Shown: piece by piece, positions 1-9,700 of the stretch
Layout of the letters: each line of letters begins with the position of its first letter
Numbering within the stretch: the stretch's first letter is position 1
Assembly (NCBI GenBank): GCA_017522065.1
Contig: JAFXAD010000062.1
Span: forward strand, 124,001 to 188,000
DNA length: 64,000 nucleotides
Reading direction: 5' to 3'
Source: Bacteroidales bacterium
GTDB lineage: Bacteria > Bacteroidota > Bacteroidia > Bacteroidales > P3
Notes under the pieces: generated by a model
The model's input: the letters and a program-made list of their open reading frames with translations, nothing else
Databases searched by the model: none
What the model was told of the DNA's origin: nothing
Translations under genes and position numbers: made by a program

Positions 1-359
1 GGTATCTCTTCCTGCTGCAGGTCGCGCAATTTCAGAAGCAACTCCCGCGCTCTCTCCTCTCCATAGTTGCTCACAAGGAATCGTTTCACCAAATCGAGTT
101 CGCTCTTCTTAACCACATTGTCGGCCTTCATAACAGCGGCTATCAACACAAGCAACGCTGCCGACAGGTCGTCGGACGAGCCCGTGTTGCTGTATCGTCC
201 ACCTCGGTGCGACTCAAACTTACCGCCGCCGCCCGAACCGATAAAGCCATTGCTGTCTCTATTCTCAAAACTTCTTCCTATAAGGAAACCTATTATAGCG
301 CCAATCGGACCCATCATGGTCCAACCGAGCCCGCCAAGTATCCATTTTCCTAATCCCAT
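1..359 (-). CDS. TerB/DjlA-like protein, N-terminal part (cut by window edge)
   Basis: The reverse strand from 359 reads MGLGKWILGGLGWTMMGPIG, then a Gly-rich N-terminal membrane-like stretch (residues 1-27), a Gly/Ser linker and a helical region from about residue 56 (SSDDLSAALLVLIAAVMKAD) that resembles the start of a TerB domain. In Bacteroidota this arrangement (glycine-rich hydrophobic N-terminus, then TerB, often then a C-terminal J domain) is seen in DjlA-like co-chaperone proteins. Only 119 codons are inside the window, so the presence of a J domain cannot be checked. ATG at 359 is the only reasonable start. The function is inferred from architecture only. Confidence 0.6.
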   Translation of the reverse strand, partial: MGLGKWILGGLGWTMMGPIGAIIGFLIGRSFENRDSNGFIGSGGGGKFESHRGGRYSNTGSSDDLSAALLVLIAAVMKADNVVKKSELDLVKRFLVSNYGEERARELLLKLRDLQQEEI

Positions 360-390
360 GCGTCTATTTTTTTTCGTTATTTCGTGAATG

Positions 391-570
391 TAATTCGAGT
401 AATTCGCCGTTAAACACTTTATTAGAGTAATTAGTTTGTAATCAATTCCTGCGTAGCTTCGAGTAATTCGAGTAATTCGAGTAATTCGCCGTTAAAAAAT
501 TTATTAGAGTAATTAGTTTGTAATCATTTCCTGCGTAGCTTCGAGTAATTCGAGTAATTCGCCGTTTAAA
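391..570. repeat. Intergenic GAGTAATTC tandem repeats inside a longer ~80-base repeat
   Basis: The 9-base unit GAGTAATTC (or CGAGTAATT) occurs in short runs at about 395-405, 459-488 and 541-560. Each run is followed by CGCCGTTAAA or CGCCGTTTAAA. Between runs there is a second-order repeat of roughly 80 bases (about 401-460 and 484-541) containing TTATTAGAGTAATTAGTTTG and CTGCGTAGCTTC. There are two full copies and a third partial copy that stops next to the stop codon of the DUF748 gene. No coding potential was seen. Confidence 0.85.
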
Positions 571-573
571 AAA

Positions 574-2865
574 TTAGAGGTCTTCAACATTCGATTCTTC
601 TTCGGTTTCTATTTCGTAGTCAGGCATTTCTCCTCTCATCTCAGAATTAATGACATATCCCGACTGCGTAGCCCCCATTGCAGCTGGCGCAATAAGCAGA
701 TGCAACGTGTCGATCCCCTGCTCCGAGAAGAAGCGTCGCACATTCCTGTCACGGTACTCGCCGACAATAGCGAGGCTCGATTCGGCCGCGTCGCGAGGAT
801 AGAGCCGCTCGGCAAGGCGCTGTATCTCCTTGTCGGTGGGTCGTTTGGAAGCAATTCCCTTACGGCGTACAAACGAGACGAAACCTGTGTCCTTAGCAGA
901 GATCGAGACAACCTCGTCGTACAGGAATGCCTGCGGAAGGATTTTTGTATTGGCTTTGTCGGGATGCTTTGATATGTAGTATTCCTCCTTCAAAAGGTAG
1001 AGACTCTGACGCTTGGCCACTTCGGCCACATTGACCTGCGGCTCAAGGGTCACCACGATATTGGTATCGTACTCAAGTACTTCTGCAATCTTGTTGAGGA
1101 CGTTGTACTGTTCGGAATTGAAGTGAACCTGCAGGGGGTCGTAGGCTATGAACTCCAGATTGCCGCTTTGTCCCATGACTTTTGCAACGGCTCGGAAGGG
1201 CGACGTGGCGACCTTCACGACCAGGTTGCCCAAGGTCTTCCACACTATCTTCATGTAGGAAAATTCGGGCGAGTCGACATTGCCCTTGACCGGAACATCG
1301 ACATCAATCTTACCGTCCTTGTCTTTAAGCACATAGAGCGCTGCCTTGAGCGGTATGTTGACGCGGGCATCGACGTCCTTGCGTTTCTCGCCGATCTCCG
1401 GATTGTAGAGGTCAATATTGTTACGTCCCTCCAACTGACTGAAGACTATGTTGTTCTCGCTTGTGAACGAGAATGTGCCGTCGGTGAACGGATATCCGAG
1501 ATAAGCAACCGAATAGGGAGAAAGGTCTTTCAGCTGGATATTCTTAATATTCAGCGTAAGATGCTGGTTCTGCTTCCACTGGTCGATATTTCCGCGCCAG
1601 CTTATGAATGCCGTGCCGCCATGGGGCAGCTGCGCATGGAGACGTGCATTGTTGTCGCCAGTTGAGTTTATGTTCTCTGCCTTAATATTGATTTTCTTGA
1701 CCGGGAACGAGAATTCATCGGGCAGACTGTAGTCATTGTATACAAACTGGGCGTCTCTGATGACGAAACTGCCGACCTTAAGCTGCAAGGGTTTCGATGG
1801 AGCCGTGGTTTGCTCGTTCTCCGCTTTCACGTTTTCGTCTTCGTTTTCGTTTTTCGCTTTCTGTTCTCCTTTCTCCACCGCAAAAAGCCTGGAGAAATTG
1901 TTGCCGTCAGTATACATGTCGAAATGCGACACCAAGCCATCGACCTCAACCGACTTGACATCATACAGCTTGCTATCAAGGTTAATGCGGTTAACATTAA
2001 TAGCCAGATTATTGCAACCGACTATCTGCTCATCTTTTGTGTCGCGGATGTCCAAGCCGTCGAGGGCTACGTTTCCGGCAATGTTCATTTTCAGGATGTC
2101 GCTCAAGTTGCCCCTGACGTCGATGTCGGCATTCAGTTTGCCGTCCATCTTGCCGACATTCATCAAATCTGCAAGGTAGGCACGGGCATTGGAGATAGCA
2201 AACTTCTCCAGCTGCAGGTCGACAGCAAACTCGTTGTTGTCCATATTCATCGATGCCTCGGTACGCAGCACGCCGCCATCGGCCAACTGCAACGCAAGTC
2301 CGGCATCGGTATTCTCCGACCCATCGAAATAAACACCCGGTACTTTGAGATTCAGATTTTTAAGATCCCACTCCCCTCTCAACTTTGTATCTGCATAATA
2401 GACCTCACCATCGCTAAGCCTGATATTGTAGAAACCAAGAGTCCAGTCACTCGATGTCGTATCGACATCAGTCGTGTCGTCTGACGAGAAATGGTCTATC
2501 AAAGAGCTGAAATTGAACCTGTCGCCATTCTGTATGATGCGTACCTCGGGGCCTGCCAGTGTGATATGGCGGACATGTAGGTGATGGCCCAATAGCTTGC
2601 GTAGCTTCACCGACACATCAAGAGTGTCGAAACGGAAAAACGCCGTCGTGTCGTCGTCTTCAAACAAAGTAAGGTCAAAGATTTTAACCCTTCCGGCCAA
2701 GGCGTTGACTCTAAGTTTTTCGATATGAATCTCGCGTCCTACAAGCTCTTTGCCATGGTGATTGACATAACTTTTTGCCACTGGCGATGCAAAAACGAGG
2801 GCAAGTGCCAACAAAGAAAATATTATAATTATTATCACAATAGTGATTTTCAGCCATTTCTTCAT
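574..2865 (-). CDS. DUF748/AsmA-like membrane-anchored periplasmic protein
   Basis: About 763 residues. One N-terminal transmembrane helix (residues about 5-28, rich in Ile/Leu) anchors a large periplasmic part made of AsmA-like beta repeats. The C-terminal third (from about residue 430) resembles DUF748, with repeated statements of the kind FxSExNNIVFSQLEGRNN and a final OmpA-like alpha/beta stretch. AsmA-type proteins are linked to lipid transport or outer-membrane homeostasis, so a cell-envelope role is likely. A TTG at 2871 would add two residues. ATG at 2865 was chosen because it begins MKKWLK. Around residue 335-347 there is an Asn/Glu/Asp run (KNENEDENVK) encoded by an in-frame TTTTCG-type repeat that looks like a late insertion into a linker. 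Confidence 0.8.
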   Translation of the reverse strand: MKKWLKITIVIIIIIFSLLALALVFASPVAKSYVNHHGKELVGREIHIEKLRVNALAGRVKIFDLTLFEDDDTTAFFRFDTLDVSVKLRKLLGHHLHVRHITLAGPEVRIIQNGDRFNFSSLIDHFSSDDTTDVDTTSSDWTLGFYNIRLSDGEVYYADTKLRGEWDLKNLNLKVPGVYFDGSENTDAGLALQLADGGVLRTEASMNMDNNEFAVDLQLEKFAISNARAYLADLMNVGKMDGKLNADIDVRGNLSDILKMNIAGNVALDGLDIRDTKDEQIVGCNNLAINVNRINLDSKLYDVKSVEVDGLVSHFDMYTDGNNFSRLFAVEKGEQKAKNENEDENVKAENEQTTAPSKPLQLKVGSFVIRDAQFVYNDYSLPDEFSFPVKKINIKAENINSTGDNNARLHAQLPHGGTAFISWRGNIDQWKQNQHLTLNIKNIQLKDLSPYSVAYLGYPFTDGTFSFTSENNIVFSQLEGRNNIDLYNPEIGEKRKDVDARVNIPLKAALYVLKDKDGKIDVDVPVKGNVDSPEFSYMKIVWKTLGNLVVKVATSPFRAVAKVMGQSGNLEFIAYDPLQVHFNSEQYNVLNKIAEVLEYDTNIVVTLEPQVNVAEVAKRQSLYLLKEEYYISKHPDKANTKILPQAFLYDEVVSISAKDTGFVSFVRRKGIASKRPTDKEIQRLAERLYPRDAAESSLAIVGEYRDRNVRRFFSEQGIDTLHLLIAPAAMGATQSGYVINSEMRGEMPDYEIETEEESNVEDL
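1829..1863. repeat. TTTTCG/TCTTCG hexamer repeat inside the DUF748 gene
   Basis: The plus strand contains TTTTCGTCTTCGTTTTCGT at 1832-1850, identical to the core of the intergenic hexamer repeats at 30718, 52943 and 57000. Being built of hexamers it keeps the frame and encodes Asn-Glu/Asp-Glu dipeptides in the minus-strand protein. Confidence 0.85.
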
Positions 2866-2890
2866 AGACAAAGAGTATTTTTTCAGAACA

Positions 2891-2898
2891 CAAAAATA
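2891..2898 (-). promoter_or_regulatory. Putative -7 element for the DUF748 gene
   Basis: CAAAAATA on the plus strand reads TATTTTTG on the minus strand, matching the Bacteroidota TAnnTTTG -7 motif, 25 bases upstream of ATG 2865. No clear TTTG -33 box was identified. Confidence 0.4.
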
Positions 2899-2940
2899 AC
2901 AAAAAAATGCATAAATATATACATAATTATAAAATTTTAG

Positions 2941-2948
2941 TATTTTTG
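2941..2948 (+). promoter_or_regulatory. Putative -7 element for the Nif3-like gene
   Basis: TATTTTTG matches TAnnTTTG and lies 75 bases upstream of the start at 3024. The intervening leader is almost free of G and holds the C-rich repeat at 2975-3022. Confidence 0.45.
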
Positions 2949-2974
2949 CACCCCCTTACAAAAACGAAAAATCC

Positions 2975-3022
2975 TATCAAACCCCTCAAACCCTTCAACC
3001 CTCAAACCATCAAACCCTCCCC
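2975..3022. repeat. C-rich CAAACCCT-type repeat in the Nif3 leader
   Basis: Degenerate tandem units of the type CAAACCC(C)T/TTCAACCCT fill the leader. The 20-base string at 2983-3002 (CCCTCAAACCCTTCAACCCT) recurs exactly at 35822-35841. From 2967 to the G of the start codon there is no G on the plus strand. Confidence 0.85.
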
Positions 3023-3023
3023 A

Positions 3024-4127
3024 ATGCAAATCCGCCAAGTAACAGAATATCTCAACAGCCGGTTTCTTCCATTCTATCAAGAGTCCTACGACAACTCCGG
3101 CTTCCTGATAGGCGACCCCGCCACCGAACTGAAAGGCATACTCATCACCCTCGACGTGACTCCCGACGCTGTCGACGAAGCAATCAGCGGAGGATTCAAC
3201 CTCATAGTAAGCCATCACCCATTGATTTTCAATGGACTGAAACGCATAACCACCGAAAGCGAGACAGGCCGTATGATTTCGCTTCTGCTTCAGAACCAGA
3301 TTGCTGTCTACGCCGCACACACCAATCTCGACAATCTCGACTGGGGAGTCAACGGCATATTAGCCAACAAACTGAGTCTCAACGATTGTCGCATATTGCG
3401 TCCAATCGGCGGTGCCCTGCGCAAACTTGTCACCTACGTTCCTACCGAACACGCCGAAACACTCAGACAAGCACTTTTTGCTGCCGGCGCAGGCGGTATA
3501 GGACAATACGACGAATGCAGCTACAACAGCGATGGCTACGGCACCTTCAGGGCTGGCCAGAATGCAACCCCCTACTGCGGCGAGGTCGGCAAATTGCACT
3601 GCGAACCGGAAACACGCATCGAAGTGATTTACGAAAAACGCATCGAACGAAAACTAATTCAGCGTCTTATCGACAACCATCCATACGAAGAGCCGGCATA
3701 CGACTGTCTGCCCCTCGACAACAGTTTCGTCAAAATCGGGGCCGGTATGGTAGGCAATCTCAGCAGCCCAATGCCCATAAGCGACTTCCTCGAGACCGTC
3801 AAAGCCACCCTCGGCCTCCCCGTCATCCGCACCTCGCAATTCAATCACAATTCAAAATCGACAATCAAAACCGTCGCCATCTGCGGAGGCTCGGGCAGTT
3901 TCCTCTTAGGAGACGCAAAGTCGGCAGGAGCCGACATTTACATGACTGGCGACCTGAAATACCACGACTTCCAACAGTCCGAAGGAAAGATCATTCTTGC
4001 CGACATCGGACACTACGAAAGCGAACAATTTGCAAAAGAATTAATTTATAGTGTGATTTCTGAAAAATTTAGTACCTTTGCTTGCCAAATTTCGAAGCAG
4101 GCTGGCAGCTTAATTCAATACAACTAA
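3024..4127 (+). CDS. Nif3-like dinuclear metal centre hexameric protein
   Basis: 367 residues. The N-terminus (MQIRQVTEYLNSRFLPFYQE, then SYDNSGFLIGDP) and the SHHPLIFNGLKRI segment near residue 72 are typical of the Nif3/YbgI family, as are the later THTNLD-like (AAHTNLDNLDWG) and DIGHYESEQF motifs whose His/Asp/Glu bind two metal ions. The length fits the long Bacteroidota form with an inserted CutA1-like middle domain (about residues 130-235). The cellular role of the family is unsettled; a GTP cyclohydrolase I type 2 label is sometimes given but is not established. The reading frame stays open upstream to 2907, but that stretch is the C-rich repeat leader, so the ATG at 3024 was chosen. 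It is followed after 71 bases by the zinc-ribbon gene, a pairing common in this phylum. Confidence 0.9.
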   Translation: MQIRQVTEYLNSRFLPFYQESYDNSGFLIGDPATELKGILITLDVTPDAVDEAISGGFNLIVSHHPLIFNGLKRITTESETGRMISLLLQNQIAVYAAHTNLDNLDWGVNGILANKLSLNDCRILRPIGGALRKLVTYVPTEHAETLRQALFAAGAGGIGQYDECSYNSDGYGTFRAGQNATPYCGEVGKLHCEPETRIEVIYEKRIERKLIQRLIDNHPYEEPAYDCLPLDNSFVKIGAGMVGNLSSPMPISDFLETVKATLGLPVIRTSQFNHNSKSTIKTVAICGGSGSFLLGDAKSAGADIYMTGDLKYHDFQQSEGKIILADIGHYESEQFAKELIYSVISEKFSTFACQISKQAGSLIQYN

Positions 4128-4198
4128 ATGAATGTAAAGCAATTACAGCCGCACGTACACTATCTTATCAGGAGCAAAAAATATAAATAATATATAAA

Positions 4199-5026
4199 AT
4201 GGCAAAGAAAGTCACAACAAAAAAAGAAAACACCCAAGAGGCTCCCGTTGTCGATGCAATCCGTCAACTCGATGTCGACATTGCCGTTGAAAAACGACTC
4301 GTAGCCCTCTACACCCTGCAGACCGTCGACTCCGAAATCGACAAAATCCAGATCATCCGTGGCGAATTGCCACAAGCAATCCAGGACCTTGAGGACGAAA
4401 TTGCCGGTTTGGAGACTCGCATCCAGAACTTCAAGAACGACATTGCGGAAACCAACCAGAAGATGGCTAACGAGAAGAACGAGATTGCAGAGCACACTGA
4501 GATGATCAAGAAGTATCAGAAACAGCAGGACAATATGCGCAACAACCGTGAATTCGAGGCCATAAACAAGGAGATAGAATACAAAGACCTTCAGATACAG
4601 CTCTGCGAACGCCACATCAAAGAGGCTAACGCCCACATCAAAGAGGTCGGACAACACATCTCCGCTGCCGAACTGCTGCTCGAGAACCGCCACAAAGACC
4701 TTGACGCCAAGAAAGACGAGCTCGACGACATCATCAAAGAGACTGAGAAGGACGAAACCCGCCTGCGCGCCAAATCGGAAGAGCAGGAACAGTTCATAGA
4801 GCCTCGCTACCTGACGGCCTACAAGCGCATCCGCGGTGCAGCTCGCAACGGACTGGCAGTGGTGACTATCGACCGCGACGCCTGCGGTGGATGCTTCAGC
4901 AAGATTCCGCCTCAGCGCCAAACCGAAATCAAGATGCACAAGAAAGTCATTGTCTGCGAACACTGCGGACGTATACTTGTCGACGACGACATTGCCGAAA
5001 AAGCCAAAGCTCAGCTGGAAAAATAA
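4199..5026 (+). CDS. C4-type zinc-ribbon, coiled-coil protein (DUF164/CdsZ type)
   Basis: 275 residues. Residues about 30-200 form a long charged coiled coil (repeated Glu/Lys/Gln heptads), followed by a C-terminal zinc ribbon with CGGC near residue 224 and CEHC near 250. This is the layout of the DUF164 family (structure known from Helicobacter HP0958, which binds flagellar mRNA and RpoN); in non-motile Bacteroidota the role is unknown, with translation-related or nucleic-acid binding functions possible. It is co-directional with and 71 bases downstream of the Nif3-like gene. The start at 4199 is preceded by an A/T-rich leader without Shine-Dalgarno, normal for the phylum. Confidence 0.88.
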   Translation: MAKKVTTKKENTQEAPVVDAIRQLDVDIAVEKRLVALYTLQTVDSEIDKIQIIRGELPQAIQDLEDEIAGLETRIQNFKNDIAETNQKMANEKNEIAEHTEMIKKYQKQQDNMRNNREFEAINKEIEYKDLQIQLCERHIKEANAHIKEVGQHISAAELLLENRHKDLDAKKDELDDIIKETEKDETRLRAKSEEQEQFIEPRYLTAYKRIRGAARNGLAVVTIDRDACGGCFSKIPPQRQTEIKMHKKVIVCEHCGRILVDDDIAEKAKAQLEK

Positions 5027-5038
5027 TTCAAACAAATT

Positions 5039-5065
5039 ATTTTCGTTTTTGTCTTCGTTTTCGTA
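5039..5065. repeat. TTTTCG/TCTTCG hexamer repeat upstream of hutH
   Basis: At 5046-5064 the plus strand carries the 19-base core of the hexamer family with one mismatch. It lies between the stop of the zinc-ribbon gene and the hutH start at 5080. Confidence 0.8.
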
Positions 5066-5079
5066 AAAAAATACACAAT

Positions 5080-6576
5080 ATGCAATATACATTCAATCCT
5101 GAAGAAAAACTCACTCTTGCCAAGATACAAGAGATCATTGACAATAAGATGACCCTCGCCCTCGGCGAAGAAGCTACACGGCGCATCGAAAAGTGCCGCA
5201 ACTACCTCAACCACAAGATGGAATCCCAGAAAGAACCCATCTATGGCGTCACCACGGGATTCGGCTCACTATGCAACATCAGCATCAGCAAAGAGCAGCT
5301 CAGCCAGCTCCAGAAAAACCTCGTCATGAGCCACGCCTGCGGTGTTGGCGACGAAGTGCCCCAAGAGGTTGTTAGACTCATGCTCCTCCTCAAGGCCCAG
5401 AACTTCACCTTCGGCTACAGCGGAGCACAGCTGCAGACCGTCCAACGCCTCATCGACTGCTTCAACGACGACATCCTCCCTGTAGTCTACCAGCAGGGCA
5501 GCCTCGGTGCCAGCGGCGACCTCTGCCCGCTCGCAAACCTCATGCTCCCCTCCATCCTCGGAATGGGCGAAGTTTACTGGAAAGGACGCCGCTGCCCCGC
5601 CGAAGAGGTATACAAAGCCAAGGGCTGGAAGCCCATCGAACTGCAGAGCAAAGAGGGTCTCGCCCTGCTCAACGGCACACAGTTCATGAGCAGCTATGCC
5701 GTTTGGAGCCTCATGAAAGCCCAGCGCCTCAGCCAGCAGGCCGATATGATTCTCAGCCTCAGCCTCGACGCCTTCGACGGCCGCATCGAGCCTTTCTATG
5801 AGAGCCTCCACATGGTTCGTCCGCATAAAGGTCAACTCCAAACCGCCGAGGCCGTACGCCGCTACACCGAGGGCAGCCAAATCATCGCCCGCCACAAAGA
5901 GCACGTGCAGGATCCCTACAGCTTCCGCTGCGCCCCGCAGGTCCACGGTGCCGCCAAGGACACCATAGCCTACGTTCGTAGCGTCGTCGAGACCGAAATC
6001 AACTCCACCACCGACAACCCCATCGTCCTCCCCGACGAGGATATGGTCATCTCCGGCGGCCACTTCCACGGCGAACCCCTCGCCATGGTCCTCGACTTCC
6101 TCGCCATCGCCGTCGCCGAACTCGGCGCCATCAGCGAACGACGCACCTACCAGCTCATCGACGCCAAGCGAGGCCTCCCCTCCTTCCTCGTCGCCAAGCC
6201 CGGCCTCAACAGCGGCTTCATGATTCCGCAGTACACCGCAGCAGCCATCGTCAGCCAGACCAAGCAGCTCTGCACCCCCTGCAGCGTCGACAGCATCCCC
6301 AGCAGCCAGAACCAGGAAGACCTCGTCAGCATGGGCGGCAACGCAGCCACCAAGTGCTACCGCGTGATGGAGAACGTCGAACGCGTGCTCGCCATCGAGC
6401 TCTTCAACGCAGCCCAGGCCCTCGACTTCCGCCATCAGGAAGGACTCAAGAGCAGCCCATTCATCGAGAAGCTCTTCGCCGACTTCCGCAAAGTCGTCAA
6501 CTTTGTCGACATCGACCAGGTGATGTACCGCCACATCCACAGCAGCGTCCGCTTCCTGCAGGAAATGGCAATCTAA
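5080..6576 (+). CDS. hutH: Histidine ammonia-lyase (aromatic amino-acid lyase family)
   Basis: 498 residues, the usual length. It removes ammonia from L-histidine to give urocanate, the first step of histidine breakdown. The MIO cofactor triad Ala-Ser-Gly is at residues 144-146 in GSLGASGDLCPL. Other family marks are YGVTTGFG near residue 55, SHACGVG near 84-90, STTDNPIV, and QNQEDLVSMG towards the C-terminus. The other hut genes (hutU, hutI, ftcD) are not in the window, so histidine specificity rests on the overall sequence; a tyrosine or phenylalanine lyase activity is less likely but not excluded. The frame is open upstream to 4891 inside the preceding gene; ATG 5080 (MQYTFNPEEKL) is the family start. 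Codon use is strongly C-ending, suggesting high expression. Confidence 0.88.
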   Translation: MQYTFNPEEKLTLAKIQEIIDNKMTLALGEEATRRIEKCRNYLNHKMESQKEPIYGVTTGFGSLCNISISKEQLSQLQKNLVMSHACGVGDEVPQEVVRLMLLLKAQNFTFGYSGAQLQTVQRLIDCFNDDILPVVYQQGSLGASGDLCPLANLMLPSILGMGEVYWKGRRCPAEEVYKAKGWKPIELQSKEGLALLNGTQFMSSYAVWSLMKAQRLSQQADMILSLSLDAFDGRIEPFYESLHMVRPHKGQLQTAEAVRRYTEGSQIIARHKEHVQDPYSFRCAPQVHGAAKDTIAYVRSVVETEINSTTDNPIVLPDEDMVISGGHFHGEPLAMVLDFLAIAVAELGAISERRTYQLIDAKRGLPSFLVAKPGLNSGFMIPQYTAAAIVSQTKQLCTPCSVDSIPSSQNQEDLVSMGGNAATKCYRVMENVERVLAIELFNAAQALDFRHQEGLKSSPFIEKLFADFRKVVNFVDIDQVMYRHIHSSVRFLQEMAI

Positions 6577-6593
6577 AAAATAATCGCTATCTC

Positions 6594-6640
6594 AAAATAC
6601 CGTAATAACGAAATACCGTAATACCGTAATAACGAAATAG
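6594..6640. repeat. 8-base AATACCGT/AATAACGA repeat downstream of hutH
   Basis: Six or so tandem 8-base units alternating AATACCGT and AATAACGA follow the hutH stop codon. A stretch at 6603-6623 is repeated exactly at 44776-44796, again just 3' of a plus-strand gene. Confidence 0.85.
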
Positions 6641-6648
6641 CAAAAAAC

Positions 6649-6679
6649 ACATCAGGCCGCCCTCCGGGCGGCCTGATGT
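6649..6679 (-). terminator. Intrinsic terminator between hutH and the CHU_C gene
   Basis: A 14-base perfect stem (ACATCAGGCCGCCC / GGGCGGCCTGATGT) with a TCC loop. On the minus strand it is followed by GTGTTTTTTGC, so it best serves the minus-strand CHU_C gene. It may also stop hutH transcription from the other side, although the following plus-strand T run is weak. Confidence 0.85.
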
Positions 6680-6742
6680 TATAATATATGATTAATACTG
6701 GAGTATAAGTCAAATTGCAGGATAAAATCGGTACTTAAACTC

Positions 6743-9700
6743 TTATTTTTCGACAGAGCCGACGACTTCGACTACACCTTTGTGCTCGATCAATCCTTTG
6801 CTTGTGTCGGCTACAAAGCGGTAATAGTAGGTCCCATCGGGGGTTCTGGTTTTGGCTGGATGCCAGAAATCGGACTCGCTGCGGATGTTGTCGCAGTAGT
6901 AGATGCGTCGTCCCCAGCGGTCATAGACCCATATCTTGCTGACATATACGATATTGGTCTCCAGAATATCCGTAATGCCAAGGAAGTCGTTGTAGCCGTC
7001 GCCATTGGGGGTCACAACGTTGGGAAAAATGATACGCACCACATTGAGGTCAAGTGTATAGGTGCTATCGCATCCGTCGACATCGACAAAATCGTTGTGA
7101 TAGACACCTGTTCTGTCCTCCGTAAAGTTGGCGTCGCTATATACTGAGCCGTAGAATATTTCGGTCACGACGGTGTCGGCAAAGGTTATTTTCCGATTGA
7201 AGACAATGGTTGTCAGGCTGTCGCAGCCATTGGTGGTAGTATTGGCATGAGAATAGACACCCGAGCTGTCAACTTCGAATCCGAGTTCGTAGTACGGCTC
7301 GTCGCACGTGACGACGGCAAGCGTGTCGTCGTATGCAGGAAAGACTGTAAGACAGAGCGTCATGGACGAGTCACATCCATAACTGCTGTACGTTTGGTGC
7401 GTATAGGTTCCGGTCTCGGTCTCTTCGAAATCAAGCTGTTGTGCAAACCCTGGACACGACTCAAAATAGACCGTATCGCTGAACACGGGGTTGACCTTCA
7501 CGCTATGGAAAGTTGTGTCGAGACAGCTGAGATATTGCGACACGAGGCTCAGTACCGTGTCGGTGATGGCGGTGAAGATGACTGTTGTGTCGGCAGTTCC
7601 GTCGTTCCACTGGATTGAACAGTCGTCGAACGGCTCCAACCTGGCAGACAGGGTCACCTGCGATCCGTAGCATGCCTCCGTGGGACCTTCGATGGCGGCA
7701 TTGTGGTAGAAATCAACATCGAAAAGCTTCGAGGTGCTATCAAGACAAAGCGATCCGCTCAACATGCAGTAAAGTTGGACTTCGTACGTGCGGTTTGAAC
7801 TGATATCGATGCGAATCGAATCACCAAAAAATGTGACGCCGTCAACTTTCCAGTATATGCTGTCGATGGTCTGACGCACATACTGTCTGTAGGCAGAATC
7901 TATGTCTACGTAACTGTTGTCTACCAGACTGATAGTTTTGTTGCAAGTGTCTATCTGGTAGCTGAACGCAGCACGTGGCACAGGGAGAACAGCAAATGAA
8001 CGGACAACGAAATTGCACTCCGGCTTTCCGATAAAAGAGGCATAGCAATAATATTCTGTCGTGTCGGCAGGCACCAGTATCTCGTTCTCGGTCGAGATAA
8101 CCGTTGTGTCGTTGCCGTGGAACCAGTTATACTCAAAGCCTTCGGGGGCTCGCAGACGTACCGAATCCACATTCTCGCACATGTTGACGAGGGCTATACG
8201 CTTGCTGTCGCAATGGATTGTAAAATAGGCATAGCCGAAATGTCCGCCATCGGCACAGTCCTTGGTGGTGAATCGAATCTTTATGTTCTGTCCGTGGTAG
8301 GGCGCGATGTTGATTCCAACCGTGGTCCAATCCTTCCAGATGACGTTGCTGCCCGCCACAGTGTTCCAGCCCAATTCGCCAGCAGCATAGAAATCTGCGT
8401 AGCAACAGGTTGTGTCTATTACAAGACCAGTGTTGTCAAGTATCTCCATGGTGAAATGGGGTTGGTTCTCACTGGTGTGGTTGGGGTTCTGCATTACGAT
8501 GGCATAACGCAGCACAAGCATGTCTTTGTCGAGGCTGTCGACAAGATAGTCGAAGGTTACGCTCTCGCCTTTTGCACCAATGTCGTCGTCGCCAAGCCGA
8601 AACGACGTTTCTTCGCCCCGAGGCACACAGCGCAACTGGTTGCCGGTATTGATATCCCGCATGCTCGTGTCGGCTATTGCCGTATGACGTCCAGACACAT
8701 ACGATTGGCTCTGGTTCGGATTTTGATAGGTACCACTGGCAAAATGGACATTGGGGTTGAAGCGGTTGAAATAATCTATGCAATTATCTATTGTTGTGGA
8801 AGTTGAGATAGAGATTTTATAGCATGACAGCCTGCCATCAGCACACAGTACGACGATAGTGAAACGATACGTTGTATGAGGCAGAAGACCTTCGACGGTG
8901 TAAGAAGTATCGTCGTATGCCAGCGTGTCGAGAAGAACATCGTCTTGCTGTGGAGAACCATCGAGACCGAAATAGAGCAGGTAGCGCGCCGTAGGGTCGT
9001 CGACAGTGTTCCATAACAGCGATATAGAACTCGAAGTCACCGCTTTGCGCTTAATGCTGTGTACCATTGTCTGGCATCCACCATTAGGAAGGGACACCCA
9101 AGCGGTAGCACATGGATAATTACATTCTGACCGAATCTGCATCGCTGGCCCGAAACAAGGATAATCGTATGGAATGGTCAACTCGGTGCAAGTGCCAGGC
9201 AAGGTAGTATCGAAGCCAAGCTGATAACACGACACGTGCCAAACCGACGGGAGCGAGTCGGACGTCCATGAGATGCGTATGCTGTCAGTCAACTGCTCAA
9301 CGTTTATGCTTGCGATTTCAATACATGGACATTGAAACGGTTCGCTGTATGCGTATGTAAAGCCGGTGGTGATTCGGGTGCATGGGGTTGTGCTCTCAGT
9401 ATAAATCCTGTAGACCAGGAAGCAACCGACGGGAACGTCAGGCACCTCCAAATAACTGGTATCGAGATATAGTGTTGTATAATTGGCCGGATCGGAAAAG
9501 AACGTTTCGAAGTTGACATCCTCACAAACAACGGCATACTCCACAGTCCACGTCACGTTAGGTACATGATTCCATCTGACATAGTGGGTATTGCTGTCGA
9601 TGAAATCAGTTGAGAGATTGGTCGGCACTCGGTTGTTGTATTCGCATAGGATTACCTTGAATCCGGGGTCGGGGTTGTCGTCGTCGGACTGGAAGGTGAT

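Noticed and set aside
391-570. CRISPR array
   Set aside because: The repeated units are tandem with no unique spacers, and there is no cas gene nearby.
5269-6540. Long minus-strand open frame (423 codons) opposite hutH
   Set aside because: It is an antisense shadow of a strongly C-ending, conserved gene, with Ala/Gly/Val/Glu-biased content and no known family.
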